Shown: piece by piece, positions 28,091 to 37,910 of the stretch
Layout of the letters: every line of letters begins with the position of its first letter
How positions within the stretch are numbered: position 1 is the first letter of the stretch
Assembly (NCBI RefSeq): GCF_004124275.1
Contig: NZ_CP027218.1
Span: 1 to 64,000 of the forward strand
Origin: Pseudomonas sp. DTU12.3
GTDB taxonomy: Bacteria > Pseudomonadota > Gammaproteobacteria > Pseudomonadales > Pseudomonadaceae
Length of the DNA: 64,000 nt
Direction: 5' to 3'
Notes under the pieces: model-generated
The model's database searches: none
The model's input: only the letters and a program-made list of their open reading frames with translations
Told to the model about the DNA's origin: nothing
Position numbers and translations under genes: made by a program

Positions 28091-28546
28091 ATGCACGCTT
28101 TGCAAGCCAAGATCCTCGACCCACGCATCGGCACCGATTTCCCGCTGCCGCAATACGCCACGCCAGGCTCCGCCGGCCTCGACCTGCGCGCGATGCTGGA
28201 GCAGGACATCGTGATCAAGCCGGGTGAAACCGTGCTGATTCCCACCGGCCTGTCGGTTTACATCGGCGACCCGAACCTCGCCGCGCTGATCCTGCCGCGC
28301 TCGGGCATGGGCCATAAACACGGCATCGTGCTGGGTAACCTCGTCGGTTTGATCGACTCCGATTACCAGGGCCCGCTGATGGTGTCGTGCTGGAACCGTG
28401 GCCAGAACGACTTCACCATGACCGTCGGCGAACGCCTGGCGCAACTGGTGCTGGTACCGGTGGTACAGGCACACTTTGAAATGGTTGAAGAGTTCGTCGA
28501 AACCGAACGCGGCACTGGCGGCTTCGGTCACACCGGCACCAAATAA
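28091..28546 (+). CDS. dut: Deoxyuridine 5'-triphosphate nucleotidohydrolase
   Basis: Trimeric dUTPase of 151 residues that hydrolyses dUTP to dUMP and pyrophosphate, keeping uracil out of DNA. The five family motifs are visible: [11 protein letters not shown] (about 22), [11 protein letters not shown] (about 70), [14 protein letters not shown] (about 84), [12 protein letters not shown] (about 115) and the P-loop-like C-terminal [10 protein letters not shown] (about 138). It follows coaBC by 5 bases in the conserved coaBC-dut order. Confidence 0.96.
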   Translation: MHALQAKILDPRIGTDFPLPQYATPGSAGLDLRAMLEQDIVIKPGETVLIPTGLSVYIGDPNLAALILPRSGMGHKHGIVLGNLVGLIDSDYQGPLMVSCWNRGQNDFTMTVGERLAQLVLVPVVQAHFEMVEEFVETERGTGGFGHTGTK

Positions 28547-28550
28547 TCCA

Positions 28551-28637
28551 TGTAGGAGCTGCCGCAGGCTGCGATCTTTTGATCTTGATTCTGAAAAAAC
28601 AAAATCAAAAGATCGCAGCCTGCGGCAGCTCCTACAG
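28551..28637. repeat. REP-type inverted repeat (GTAGGAGCTGCCG type)
   Basis: Long near-perfect arms TGTAGGAGCTGCCGCAGGCT...GATCTTTTGAT and complement, placed between dut and algC on the same strand, where it could dampen read-through. Confidence 0.88.
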
Positions 28638-28841
28638 GTGAAAATTTCAGGCAGATCAGTTGAAAGATTTACCGCCGTAAATCAAGGTTTTGCCGGTCGA
28701 AAGCCGCGCCAGGCGAGGCGTCATGGCCCTTTCACACCACGAACTCTCTGTGGAAAACGCCGTCATACCCTTCAGTTTGAGCCTGCCGTCGAATGATTCG
28801 TCGGTCTGTCCCGCCACTTTCGAGATGGAGCATTTGTGCAG

Positions 28842-30239
28842 ATGAGCACCCCAGCCAAGATCGCCCCGAAGCTGCCCGACAGCATTTTCCGCGCCTATGA
28901 CATTCGCGGCACCGTGCCGGAATTCCTCAATGCCGAAACCGCTTACTGGATTGGCCGCGCCATCGGTTCGCAGAGCCTGGCCCAAGGTGAACCCAATGTT
29001 TCCGTCGGTCGCGACGGTCGCCTGTCCGGCCCGGAGCTGGTTGCCGAGCTGATTCGCGGTATCGCCGAGAGCGGCTGCCATGTCAGCGATGTTGGCCTGG
29101 TGCCAACGCCGGCGCTGTACTACGCCGCCAACGTACTGGCCGGCAAGTCCGGGGTGATGCTCACCGGCAGCCACAACCCGTCGAACTACAACGGCTTCAA
29201 GATCGTCATCGCCGGCGACACCCTCGCCAACGAACAGATCCAGGCCCTGCACGAGCGCCTCAAGACCAACAACTTGAGCAGCGGCGCGGGCAGTGTCACC
29301 CAGGTCGAGATCCTCGACCGCTACAACACCGAAATCGTCCAGGACATCAAACTGGCTCGGCGCATGAAGGTCGTGGTCGACTGCGGCAACGGCGCGGCCG
29401 GCGTGATCGCCCCGCAACTGATCGAAGCGCTGAACTGCGAAGTCATCCCGCTGTTCTGCGAAGTCGACGGCAACTTCCCCAACCATCACCCGGATCCGGG
29501 CAAGCCTGAAAACCTCGTCGACCTGATCGCCAAGGTCAAGGAAACCAACGCCGACATCGGTTTGGCTTTCGACGGCGACGGCGACCGTGTCGGCGTGGTG
29601 ACCAACACCGGCAGCATCGTCTACCCGGATCGCCTGCTGATGCTCTTCGCCCGTGACGTGGTCGCGCGCAACCCGGACGCCGAGATCATTTTCGACGTCA
29701 AATGCACCCGTCGTCTGGTGCCGTTGATCAAGGAATACGGTGGTCGCCCGCTAATGTGGAAGACCGGTCATTCGTTGATCAAAAAGAAAATGAAACAATC
29801 CGGCGCGCTATTGGCCGGCGAAATGAGCGGGCACATTTTCTTCAAGGAGCGTTGGTTCGGTTTCGACGACGGTATCTACAGCGCCGCACGGCTGCTGGAG
29901 ATCCTCAGCAAGGAAAAATCCACCGCGGAAGAGCTGTTTGCGACCTTCCCGAACGATATTTCTACGCCGGAAATCAATATCCATGTGACCGAAGAGAGCA
30001 AATTCAGCATCATTGATGCACTGCACGACGCACAGTGGGGCGCAGGCGCTGACCTGACCACCATCGACGGCGTGCGAGTCGATTACGCCAAAGGCTGGGG
30101 CCTGGTGCGCGCGTCCAACACCACACCGGTGCTGGTGCTGCGCTTCGAGGCCGATGACGAGGCTGAATTGCAGCGCATCAAGGATGTGTTCCACGCCCAA
30201 CTGAAACGCGTTGCACCTGATCTCCAATTACCGTTCTGA
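28842..30239 (+). CDS. algC: Phosphomannomutase/phosphoglucomutase AlgC
   Basis: Enzyme of 465 residues that interconverts 1- and 6-phosphates of mannose and glucose for alginate, LPS and rhamnolipid precursors. The N-terminal IFRAYDIRG (about 16-24), the phosphoserine loop LTGSHNPSNYNGFK (about 105, Ser in TGSHNP), the metal-binding DGDGDR (about 246) and the sugar loop GEMSGHIFF (about 327) are all present. The ATG at 28842 is preferred; a GTG lies two codons upstream. The 295-base upstream gap holds a REP element and probably the algC promoter. Confidence 0.95.
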   Translation: MSTPAKIAPKLPDSIFRAYDIRGTVPEFLNAETAYWIGRAIGSQSLAQGEPNVSVGRDGRLSGPELVAELIRGIAESGCHVSDVGLVPTPALYYAANVLAGKSGVMLTGSHNPSNYNGFKIVIAGDTLANEQIQALHERLKTNNLSSGAGSVTQVEILDRYNTEIVQDIKLARRMKVVVDCGNGAAGVIAPQLIEALNCEVIPLFCEVDGNFPNHHPDPGKPENLVDLIAKVKETNADIGLAFDGDGDRVGVVTNTGSIVYPDRLLMLFARDVVARNPDAEIIFDVKCTRRLVPLIKEYGGRPLMWKTGHSLIKKKMKQSGALLAGEMSGHIFFKERWFGFDDGIYSAARLLEILSKEKSTAEELFATFPNDISTPEINIHVTEESKFSIIDALHDAQWGAGADLTTIDGVRVDYAKGWGLVRASNTTPVLVLRFEADDEAELQRIKDVFHAQLKRVAPDLQLPF

Positions 30240-30256
30240 TCCACCCGGAGCCCTGA

Positions 30257-31162
<906 letters not shown>

Positions 31163-31176
31163 ACGCTGACGCAAGC

Positions 31177-31217
31177 AAAAAGACCCCGCTCAGCCTGACT
31201 GAGCGGGGTCTTTTTTT
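31177..31217 (+). terminator. Rho-independent terminator after argB
   Basis: Stem AGACCCCGCTCAG...CTGAGCGGGGTCT followed by seven Ts, 15 bases after the argB stop. Confidence 0.92.
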
Positions 31218-31248
31218 GCCTGCAATTCCGAATTCTGCCGCCAACTCT

Positions 31249-31335
31249 CTGTAGGAGCTGCCGCAGGCTGCGATCTTTTGACGTTGGCTTTTAAAAACCG
31301 GATCAAAAGATCGCAGCCTTCGGCAGCTCCTACAG
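31249..31335. repeat. REP-type inverted repeat, mixed arms
   Basis: The left arm has the GCCGCAGGCTGCGATC variant and the right arm the GCAGCCTTCGGCAG variant, so the two arms come from different subtypes that differ at one base pair and its loop. It lies between the argB terminator and the pyrE stop. Confidence 0.85.
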
Positions 31336-31359
31336 GGGAAGTGCGACAGACCAGCGTTA

Positions 31360-32004
31360 TTACACGCCGAACTGGGCGCGGTATGCTTCGACGGCTGGCA
31401 GGTGTTGCTTGAGCTGGGGATCGTCGGCGAGGAACTCGAGCACCTGATTCAGCGAAACAATGCTGATCACCGGGATACCAAAGTCACGCTCGACTTCCTG
31501 GATCGCCGACAACTCTCCGTTGCCACGCTCCTGACGATTCAGGGCGATCAGCACGCCGGCAGCCTTGGCGCCGTCCTGGGAAGCGATGATCTGCATCACT
31601 TCGCGGATTGCCGTGCCAGCCGTAATCACGTCATCGATGATCAGTACGTCGCCGGTCAGCGGCGCGCCAACCAGGCTGCCGCCTTCGCCGTGGGCCTTGG
31701 CTTCCTTGCGGTTGAAGCACCATGGCAGGTCACGGTCGTGATGCTCGGCCAGCGCGACGGCAGTGGTTGCCGCCAGTGGGATGCCTTTGTAGGCCGGGCC
31801 GAACAGTACGTCGAAGGGAATACCGCTTTCGACGATGGCTGCCGCGTAGAAACGCCCCAGCTGCGCCAGGGCCGAACCCGAGTTGAACAGGCCGGCGTTG
31901 AAGAAGTAAGGACTGGTGCGCCCGGACTTCAGGGTGAACTCACCGAAGCGCAAAACGCCGCGATCGATGGCAAAACGAATGAAATCGCGCTGATACGCTT
32001 GCAT
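31360..32004 (-). CDS. pyrE: Orotate phosphoribosyltransferase
   Basis: Pyrimidine synthesis enzyme of 214 residues joining orotate and PRPP to give OMP. The PRPP loop is [16 protein letters not shown] (about 121-136); [16 protein letters not shown] (about 20-35) and [12 protein letters not shown] (about 67-78) are typical of PyrE. The ATG at 32004 is chosen for the usual length and has GGGG upstream. It is divergent from crc, the conserved Pseudomonas arrangement, with 82 bases between the two starts. Confidence 0.95.
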   Translation of the reverse strand: MQAYQRDFIRFAIDRGVLRFGEFTLKSGRTSPYFFNAGLFNSGSALAQLGRFYAAAIVESGIPFDVLFGPAYKGIPLAATTAVALAEHHDRDLPWCFNRKEAKAHGEGGSLVGAPLTGDVLIIDDVITAGTAIREVMQIIASQDGAKAAGVLIALNRQERGNGELSAIQEVERDFGIPVISIVSLNQVLEFLADDPQLKQHLPAVEAYRAQFGV

Positions 32005-32086
32005 GAAAAAAACCCCAAATACCACGGATTTAGCTAATTAGCTTGACGCCGTGTATCATACACGCACGCGATTTTTGGGGCCATTT

Positions 32087-32866
32087 ATGCGGATCATCAG
32101 TGTGAACGTCAATGGTATTCAGGCTGCAGTCGAGCGTGGTTTGCTCAGTTGGCTGCAAGCACAGAATGCCGACGTCATCTGCCTGCAGGACACCCGTGCC
32201 TCCGCCTTTGAACTGGATGACCCAGCCTTCCAACTGGATGGCTACTTCCTTTATGCCTGCGATGCTGAAGTCCCTGCCCAAGGTGGCGTGGCTTTGTATT
32301 CGCGGTTGCAACCGAAGGCTGTCATCAGCGGTCTCGGTTTCGAGACGGCCGACCGCTACGGGCGCTACCTGCAAGCAGATTTCGACAAAGTCAGTATTGC
32401 CACCTTGCTGTTTCCTTCGGGGATGAACGGCGATGAGGACTTGAACCAGAAGTTCAAGCTCATGGACGACTTCGGCAAATACCTGGACAAACAGCGACGC
32501 AAACGTCGCGAGTACATTTATTGTGGCTCGCTGTATGTTGCGCAGCAGAAGCTCGACATCAAAAACTGGCGCGACAGCCAGCAATCACCGGGCTTCCTGG
32601 CGCCAGAACGCGCCTGGATGGACGAGATTGTCGGCAACATGGGCTACGTCGATGCCTTGCGCGAAGTCAGCCGTGAAGGCGACCAGTACAGCTGGTGGCC
32701 GGACAACGAGCAGGCCGAGATGCTCAATCTGGGCTGGCGCTTCGACTACCAGATCCTGACCCCGGGCTTGCGGCGCTCCGTGCGCAGCGCACGCCTGCCG
32801 CGTCAGCCACGGTTTTCGCAGCATGCGCCGCTGATCGTCGACTACGACTGGACGCTGACCATCTAA
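32087..32866 (+). CDS. crc: Catabolite repression control protein Crc
   Basis: Co-repressor of 259 residues that, together with Hfq, blocks translation of catabolite-repressed mRNAs in pseudomonads. It has the exonuclease/endonuclease/phosphatase fold (MRIISVNVNGIQAAVERGLL, DVICLQDTRA, and a C-terminal QHAPLIVDYDW in place of the SDHxP motif). Catalytic residues of true ExoIII-type nucleases are not all kept, in line with Crc lacking nuclease activity. The start ATG has TGGGG upstream. It ends at a terminator and is divergent from pyrE. Confidence 0.94.
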   Translation: MRIISVNVNGIQAAVERGLLSWLQAQNADVICLQDTRASAFELDDPAFQLDGYFLYACDAEVPAQGGVALYSRLQPKAVISGLGFETADRYGRYLQADFDKVSIATLLFPSGMNGDEDLNQKFKLMDDFGKYLDKQRRKRREYIYCGSLYVAQQKLDIKNWRDSQQSPGFLAPERAWMDEIVGNMGYVDALREVSREGDQYSWWPDNEQAEMLNLGWRFDYQILTPGLRRSVRSARLPRQPRFSQHAPLIVDYDWTLTI

Positions 32867-32883
32867 GCGTCGATTCGCAGATG

Positions 32884-32920
32884 AAAAAATGCCCGTATCG
32901 CAAGATGCGGGCATTTTTTT
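32884..32920. terminator. Rho-independent terminator, bidirectional
   Basis: A-run, stem ATGCCCGTATC/GATGCGGGCAT (one mismatch), then seven Ts, between the convergent crc and gltS genes. Confidence 0.9.
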
Positions 32921-32947
32921 GCGCGTCAGTTCGAGCCGGATCCGAAC

Positions 32948-34156
32948 TCAGACTGCCGCGAAGAATGGCAGGGCCAGATACAGCTTGATCACAATGACAT
33001 TGATAATGTCGATGAAGAACGCGCCCACCATTGGCACCACCAGAAAGGCAATCTGCGAAGGGCCGTAGCGCTGCGTCACTGCCTGCATGTTGGCAATAGC
33101 GGTCGGTGTGGCGCCGAGACCGAACCCGCAATGCCCGGCAGCCAGAACAGCGGCATCGTAGTTGCGACCCATCACCCTGAACGTCACGAAGATCGCGAAG
33201 AGCGCCATGACCAGCGCCTGCACCGCCAGAATGATGAAGATCGGCAAGGCCAGTGCCGCCAGATCCCACAACTTCAGCGACATCAGGGCAATCGCCAGAA
33301 ACAGCGACAGACTGACATTGCCCAGCACCGAAACTTCACGCTCGAACACCTGATACAGGCCAAGCGCCGACAGACCGTTGCGCAGCACCACGCCGACGAA
33401 CAGCACACAGACGAACGTCGGCAGCTCGAACGCGGTGCCGTGCAGCAGACCATTCAACAGATTGCCAGCCAACAGGCTGACAGCGATCAGTGCCAACGTT
33501 TCGATAAACGAAAATGGCGTGATCGAGCGCTCTTTGTTCGGCTGCTCGAAACCCTTTGGCAGGCGCGGCGCTTCCTGGTGATTGCAGCCGGGCACTGTCA
33601 CGCGTTTGATCAGTAAACGAGCAACCGGCCCACCGATCAACCCGCCCAGCACCAGACCGAACGTCGCAGAGGCCATCGCCAGCTCGGAGGCGGAAGCCAA
33701 ACCGTACTTCTCACTGAACACCGTCCCCCATGCCGCACCGGTGCCGTGACCGCCCGCCAGGGTGATCGAGCCTGTCAGCAGGCCCATCAATGGGTCGAGT
33801 CCGAGCAGGGTGGCCAAGCCGATACCCATCGCGTTCTGCACCACCAGCAACCCGGTGACTGCCAGCAGGAATATTCCGACGATGCGCCCGCCTTTCTTCA
33901 GGCTGGCGAAATCCGCACTCAGACCGATGGTGGCGAAAAAGGCCAGCATCAACGGCGTTTGCAGGGAGGTATCGAAGCGCACTTCCATATCGAATGCTCG
34001 TAGCAGCAATAGGATCAAGGCAACCAGCAGGCCACCCGCTACAGGTTCAGGAATATTGTAACTACGCATGAAACCAACACGTGTAACTAGTCCGCGCCCC
34101 AGCAGAAGTACCAAGGAGGCGGCCACTAGCGTTCCGTAAAAATCGAGCTGAATCAT
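32948..34156 (-). CDS. gltS: Sodium/glutamate symporter GltS
   Basis: Inner-membrane secondary transporter of 402 residues taking up glutamate with sodium. It shows about ten hydrophobic segments and the two inverted pore-loop motifs GSITLAGGHGTGAAWG (about 130) and GHCGFGLGATPTAIANM (about 343), both Gly-rich as in the ESS family. The ATG at 34156 is followed by a normal first membrane segment; its Shine-Dalgarno is weak. It appears to be a single-gene unit with a 380-base upstream gap. Confidence 0.92.
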   Translation of the reverse strand: MIQLDFYGTLVAASLVLLLGRGLVTRVGFMRSYNIPEPVAGGLLVALILLLLRAFDMEVRFDTSLQTPLMLAFFATIGLSADFASLKKGGRIVGIFLLAVTGLLVVQNAMGIGLATLLGLDPLMGLLTGSITLAGGHGTGAAWGTVFSEKYGLASASELAMASATFGLVLGGLIGGPVARLLIKRVTVPGCNHQEAPRLPKGFEQPNKERSITPFSFIETLALIAVSLLAGNLLNGLLHGTAFELPTFVCVLFVGVVLRNGLSALGLYQVFEREVSVLGNVSLSLFLAIALMSLKLWDLAALALPIFIILAVQALVMALFAIFVTFRVMGRNYDAAVLAAGHCGFGLGATPTAIANMQAVTQRYGPSQIAFLVVPMVGAFFIDIINVIVIKLYLALPFFAAV

Positions 34157-34475
34157 TTGGATAATTCTTGGCTATTTATTCAGAGGCGAACTTTTTACCT
34201 GGGCACGCCTCATGAACCGGCTGATTGTCTCAACACTGATTACTAAGAAATTCAAGAGCCTTCGATGGCTTGAACATATCGAAATATTTCAGGAGCAATA
34301 TTACGCCGGGCAACTTTAACAACCGCCAAAGCCCATTGCCAAGGCCCTTGGCTAGCACCGGCGCCTGCAGTTGTGACTAGATATGTAACTGCGGAATTTA
34401 TACGGAACTCAAAATACCGACCATCGCCATCAGAAATTTCCTACACACGAAAGTCGGCCAAGTTAGTTGCAAAAA
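34157..34475. other. Non-coding region upstream of gltS
   Basis: About 320 bases, AT-richer than the flanks, ahead of gltS and downstream of the DUF4870 gene. It should hold the gltS promoter. No RNA gene, repeat or clear -35/-10 pair was recognised; the terminator of the DUF4870 gene lies at its far end. Confidence 0.45.
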
Positions 34476-34507
34476 TAAAAATGCCCTGACATGTCAGGGC
34501 ATTTTTT
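34476..34507 (-). terminator. Rho-independent terminator after the DUF4870 gene
   Basis: Stem ATGCCCTGACATGTCAGGGCAT, nearly perfect, with a run of As on one side and Ts on the other, 29 bases after the DUF4870 stop on the minus strand; it can work in both directions. Confidence 0.88.
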
Positions 34508-34535
34508 AAATCATTGCAAACTGCGATCAAATTAT

Positions 34536-34904
34536 TTATTTGATCAGCCGCCAGGTAAACGGATAACGATACGGAAACCCTTCGTTAGCCTTCACACCAG
34601 CAATAATGGTCAAAATCAGCGCGCCGATGGCCAACAGGCCAAACAGGAAGAAGCCAATAATCAGCACCATCAGCAGGAAACAAATCGCCGAAGCAATCGC
34701 CACGGTGATCTGAAAATTCAAAGCTTCTTTACCCTGCGCATCGATGAACGGATCCGTCTCGCGTTTCATCTGCCAGAGGATCAGCGGCCCGATCAACGTG
34801 CCGAACGGAATCCAGATCCCCAGCAAGGCGGACAAGTGACAAAACATCGCCCACTGGCGAACCTCCTGGCTCGGCTTGGGCAGCAGCTCTTGCTCATCAC
34901 TCAT
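34536..34904 (-). CDS. DUF4870 membrane protein
   Basis: Small inner-membrane protein of 122 residues with three hydrophobic segments (about 18-42, 66-90 and 88-106) and the family signature WAMFCHLSALLGIWIPFG plus DAQGKEALNFQIT. DUF4870 (Tic20-like) proteins have no firm function. The ATG is preceded by AGGAG. It lies 28 bases downstream of rph on the same strand, so it may be cotranscribed with it, and has its own terminator. Confidence 0.83.
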   Translation of the reverse strand: MSDEQELLPKPSQEVRQWAMFCHLSALLGIWIPFGTLIGPLILWQMKRETDPFIDAQGKEALNFQITVAIASAICFLLMVLIIGFFLFGLLAIGALILTIIAGVKANEGFPYRYPFTWRLIK

Positions 34905-34932
34905 CGCGGACTCCTTGCGGTTATGAATCGGT

Positions 34933-35655
34933 TCAGTCAGCCAATGCGGATTTTTGCAGTTCGAAGATTTCGTTCATGCCTTTCTTGGCCAGTTCCAGCA
35001 TGGCGTTGAGGTCTTCAGGCTGGAACGGTGCACCTTCGGCGGTGCCCTGCACTTCGATGAAACCACCGGTGCTGGTCATGACGACGTTGAGGTCAGTCTC
35101 GGCAGCGGAATCTTCAAGATAGTCCAGATCCAGCACGGGTTCGCCCTGATACATGCCGACCGACACCGCAGCGATCATTTGCTTGAGCGGGTCGCCACCT
35201 TTCAGGCCACCGCGCTTCTTGATCACTTTCAATGCGTCAACCAGAGCAACCATGGCGCCGGTAATGGACGCGGTGCGGGTGCCGCCGTCAGCCTGGATCA
35301 CGTCGCAGTCGACGTACAGAGTGACGTCGCCCAGTTTCGACATGTCCAGCGCAGCGCGCAGGGAACGGCCGATCAAACGCTGGATTTCCAGGGTACGACC
35401 ACCCTGCTTGCCACGGCTGGCTTCACGCTGGTTTCGCTCGCCGGTGGCGCGCGGCAGCATGCCGTATTCAGCAGTCAACCAACCCTGGCCCTGGCCTTTA
35501 AGGAAACGCGGCACGCCGTTTTCGACGCTGACGGTGCAGATGACCTTGGTATCACCGAATTCGACCAGTACAGATCCCTCGGCGTGTTTGGTGTAGTTGC
35601 GGGTAATGCGGATCGAGCGGAGCTGATCGGCAGCGCGACCACTTGGACGTTTCAT
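34933..35655 (-). CDS. rph: Ribonuclease PH
   Basis: Phosphorolytic 3'-5' exoribonuclease of 240 residues that trims tRNA 3' ends. Diagnostic blocks: [22 protein letters not shown] (about 3-24), [15 protein letters not shown] (about 27), [14 protein letters not shown] (about 62-75) and the phosphate-binding [19 protein letters not shown] (about 117-135). It is full length, with no frameshift of the kind known in E. coli K-12. It is divergent from yicC, as in other pseudomonads. Confidence 0.96.
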   Translation of the reverse strand: MKRPSGRAADQLRSIRITRNYTKHAEGSVLVEFGDTKVICTVSVENGVPRFLKGQGQGWLTAEYGMLPRATGERNQREASRGKQGGRTLEIQRLIGRSLRAALDMSKLGDVTLYVDCDVIQADGGTRTASITGAMVALVDALKVIKKRGGLKGGDPLKQMIAAVSVGMYQGEPVLDLDYLEDSAAETDLNVVMTSTGGFIEVQGTAEGAPFQPEDLNAMLELAKKGMNEIFELQKSALAD

Positions 35656-35925
35656 AGGGAATACCTGTACTGGGGACGGAAAACTGCCGAGCATTATAGA
35701 GCGGCGCACCGCAACTGGGCACTTGTTAAAAATTTCGGTGGCTCACCGAGGCCGGTGAAACGCGCATTACCGACGGGCTGCAGCCCTTTGTCACACCGTG
35801 TGTTTGGGCGCATTCGCCGCACTGCGCTACAATCCTGCGCCTTTGCTGCCAGTCGGCATGAATTCATTGATATCGCGCTCGCGGAACCCTCGTTTCGCGC
35901 CGATCTGCATTGCGAGGTTACCGCC

Positions 35926-36789
35926 ATGGTGCACAGCATGACCGCCTTCGCCCGCGTCGAGAAAGCCGGCGCCCAGGGCACCCTGAGCTGGGAATTGCGC
36001 TCGGTCAACAGCCGCTATCTGGAACCGCACCTGCGCCTGCCGGAGTCGTTTCGCGATCTCGAAAGCGCCGTGCGTGAAGCACTGCGCCAAGGCCTGTCGC
36101 GCGGCAAACTGGAATGCACGTTGCGTTTCACTGAAGAAAGCACCGGCAAGCCGTTGCAAGTCGATCGCGAGCGCGCCGCGCAACTGGTGGCCGCCGCCGA
36201 GACCGTCGCCGGCCTGATCAAGAACCCGGCCGCCTTGAACCCGCTGGAAGTGTTGGCCTGGCCCGGCGTACTGGTCGCCGATGCGAGCGATCCACAGGCG
36301 CTGAACGCCGATGCGCTGGCGCTGTTCAATCAAGGCCTGAAAGAGCTGAAAGCCGGCCGCGAGCGCGAAGGCGCGGAGCTGGCGCGGTTGATCAACGAGC
36401 GTCTGACTTCGATTGAAGAAGACGTCGTGACCCTGCGCGAGCTAGTGCCACAGATGCTCGCCACCCAACGCCAGAAAGTCCTCGACCGCTTTGCCGACAT
36501 GAAGGCGGAGATGGATCCGCAGCGCCTGGAACAGGAAATGGTCATGCTCGCGCAAAAGAGCGACGTGGCCGAAGAACTGGATCGGTTGAGCACCCACATC
36601 ATCGAAGTTCGCCGGGTGCTCAAGTCCGGCGGAGCGGCCGGGCGTCGCCTGGACTTCCTGATGCAGGAGCTCAACCGCGAAGCCAACACACTGGGCTCCA
36701 AGGCCTTCGATCCGCGTAGCACCCAAGCCGCCGTCAACCTCAAGGTGTTGATCGAGCAGATGCGCGAACAAGTGCAGAATATTGAGTAA
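35926..36789 (+). CDS. yicC: YicC family endoribonuclease
   Basis: Protein of 287 residues of the YicC/YloC family, reported to be an endoribonuclease acting with PNPase on small RNAs. Visible: MVHSMTAFARVE at the start, WELRSVNSRYLEPHLRLPE (about 26-44), and the C-terminal DUF1732 block GRRLDFLMQELNREANTLGSKA (about 240-261). The ATG at 35926 has GAGG upstream; the frame is open much further upstream, through the antisense start of rph, but that part is not real coding. gmk follows after 12 bases. Confidence 0.92.
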   Translation: MVHSMTAFARVEKAGAQGTLSWELRSVNSRYLEPHLRLPESFRDLESAVREALRQGLSRGKLECTLRFTEESTGKPLQVDRERAAQLVAAAETVAGLIKNPAALNPLEVLAWPGVLVADASDPQALNADALALFNQGLKELKAGREREGAELARLINERLTSIEEDVVTLRELVPQMLATQRQKVLDRFADMKAEMDPQRLEQEMVMLAQKSDVAEELDRLSTHIIEVRRVLKSGGAAGRRLDFLMQELNREANTLGSKAFDPRSTQAAVNLKVLIEQMREQVQNIE

Positions 36790-37422
<633 letters not shown>

Positions 37423-37489
37423 TCAGCACTTCCCAAAATGCCTGCAAGCGCTTTACATTGGCACTTGCAGCGCGTTGAAGGGCTTGGTT

Positions 37490-37528
37490 AAAAAATCAGC
37501 GCTTCCCTAATCGCTGGTGATTTTTTAA
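37490..37528 (+). terminator. Possible terminator after gmk
   Basis: AAAATCAGCG and CGC-TGG-TGATTTTTT can pair with a three-base bulge, followed by Ts, about 70 bases after gmk and before rpoZ. The bulge weakens the call. Confidence 0.45.
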
Positions 37529-37589
37529 ACTGTTGAGTCCGCTCGCCCAACCGGGCAGCGCGCATATTGCATTCGCTCCGAGGAATACC

Positions 37590-37853
37590 ATGGCCCGCGT
37601 AACCGTTGAAGACTGCCTGAACCACGTGGAAAACCGTTTTGAGCTGGTCATGCTCTCTACCAAACGTGCCCGTCAACTGGCCACCGGCGGCAAAGAGCCA
37701 CTGGTTCAGTGGGAAAACGACAAGCCTACCGTTGTAGCGCTGCGTGAAATCGCTGAAGGCCTGATGAGCTACGAGTTCATCGCCGAGCAGGAAATCGTCC
37801 AGGATGAACCGTTGTTCGCAGCGTTCGAGGACGAGTCCAACGAGGCCGTCTAA
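37590..37853 (+). CDS. rpoZ: RNA polymerase omega subunit
   Basis: Omega subunit of 87 residues that helps assemble RNA polymerase and forms part of a ppGpp site. The start [20 protein letters not shown] and [14 protein letters not shown] are diagnostic. CGAGGA lies 5-6 bases before the ATG. spoT follows at 57 bases. Confidence 0.97.
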   Translation: MARVTVEDCLNHVENRFELVMLSTKRARQLATGGKEPLVQWENDKPTVVALREIAEGLMSYEFIAEQEIVQDEPLFAAFEDESNEAV

Positions 37854-37910
37854 GCCTATGCCTGGTCGACGTAGCACGGCACGGGGTCACAACCTACGGC
37901 AGGAATCATC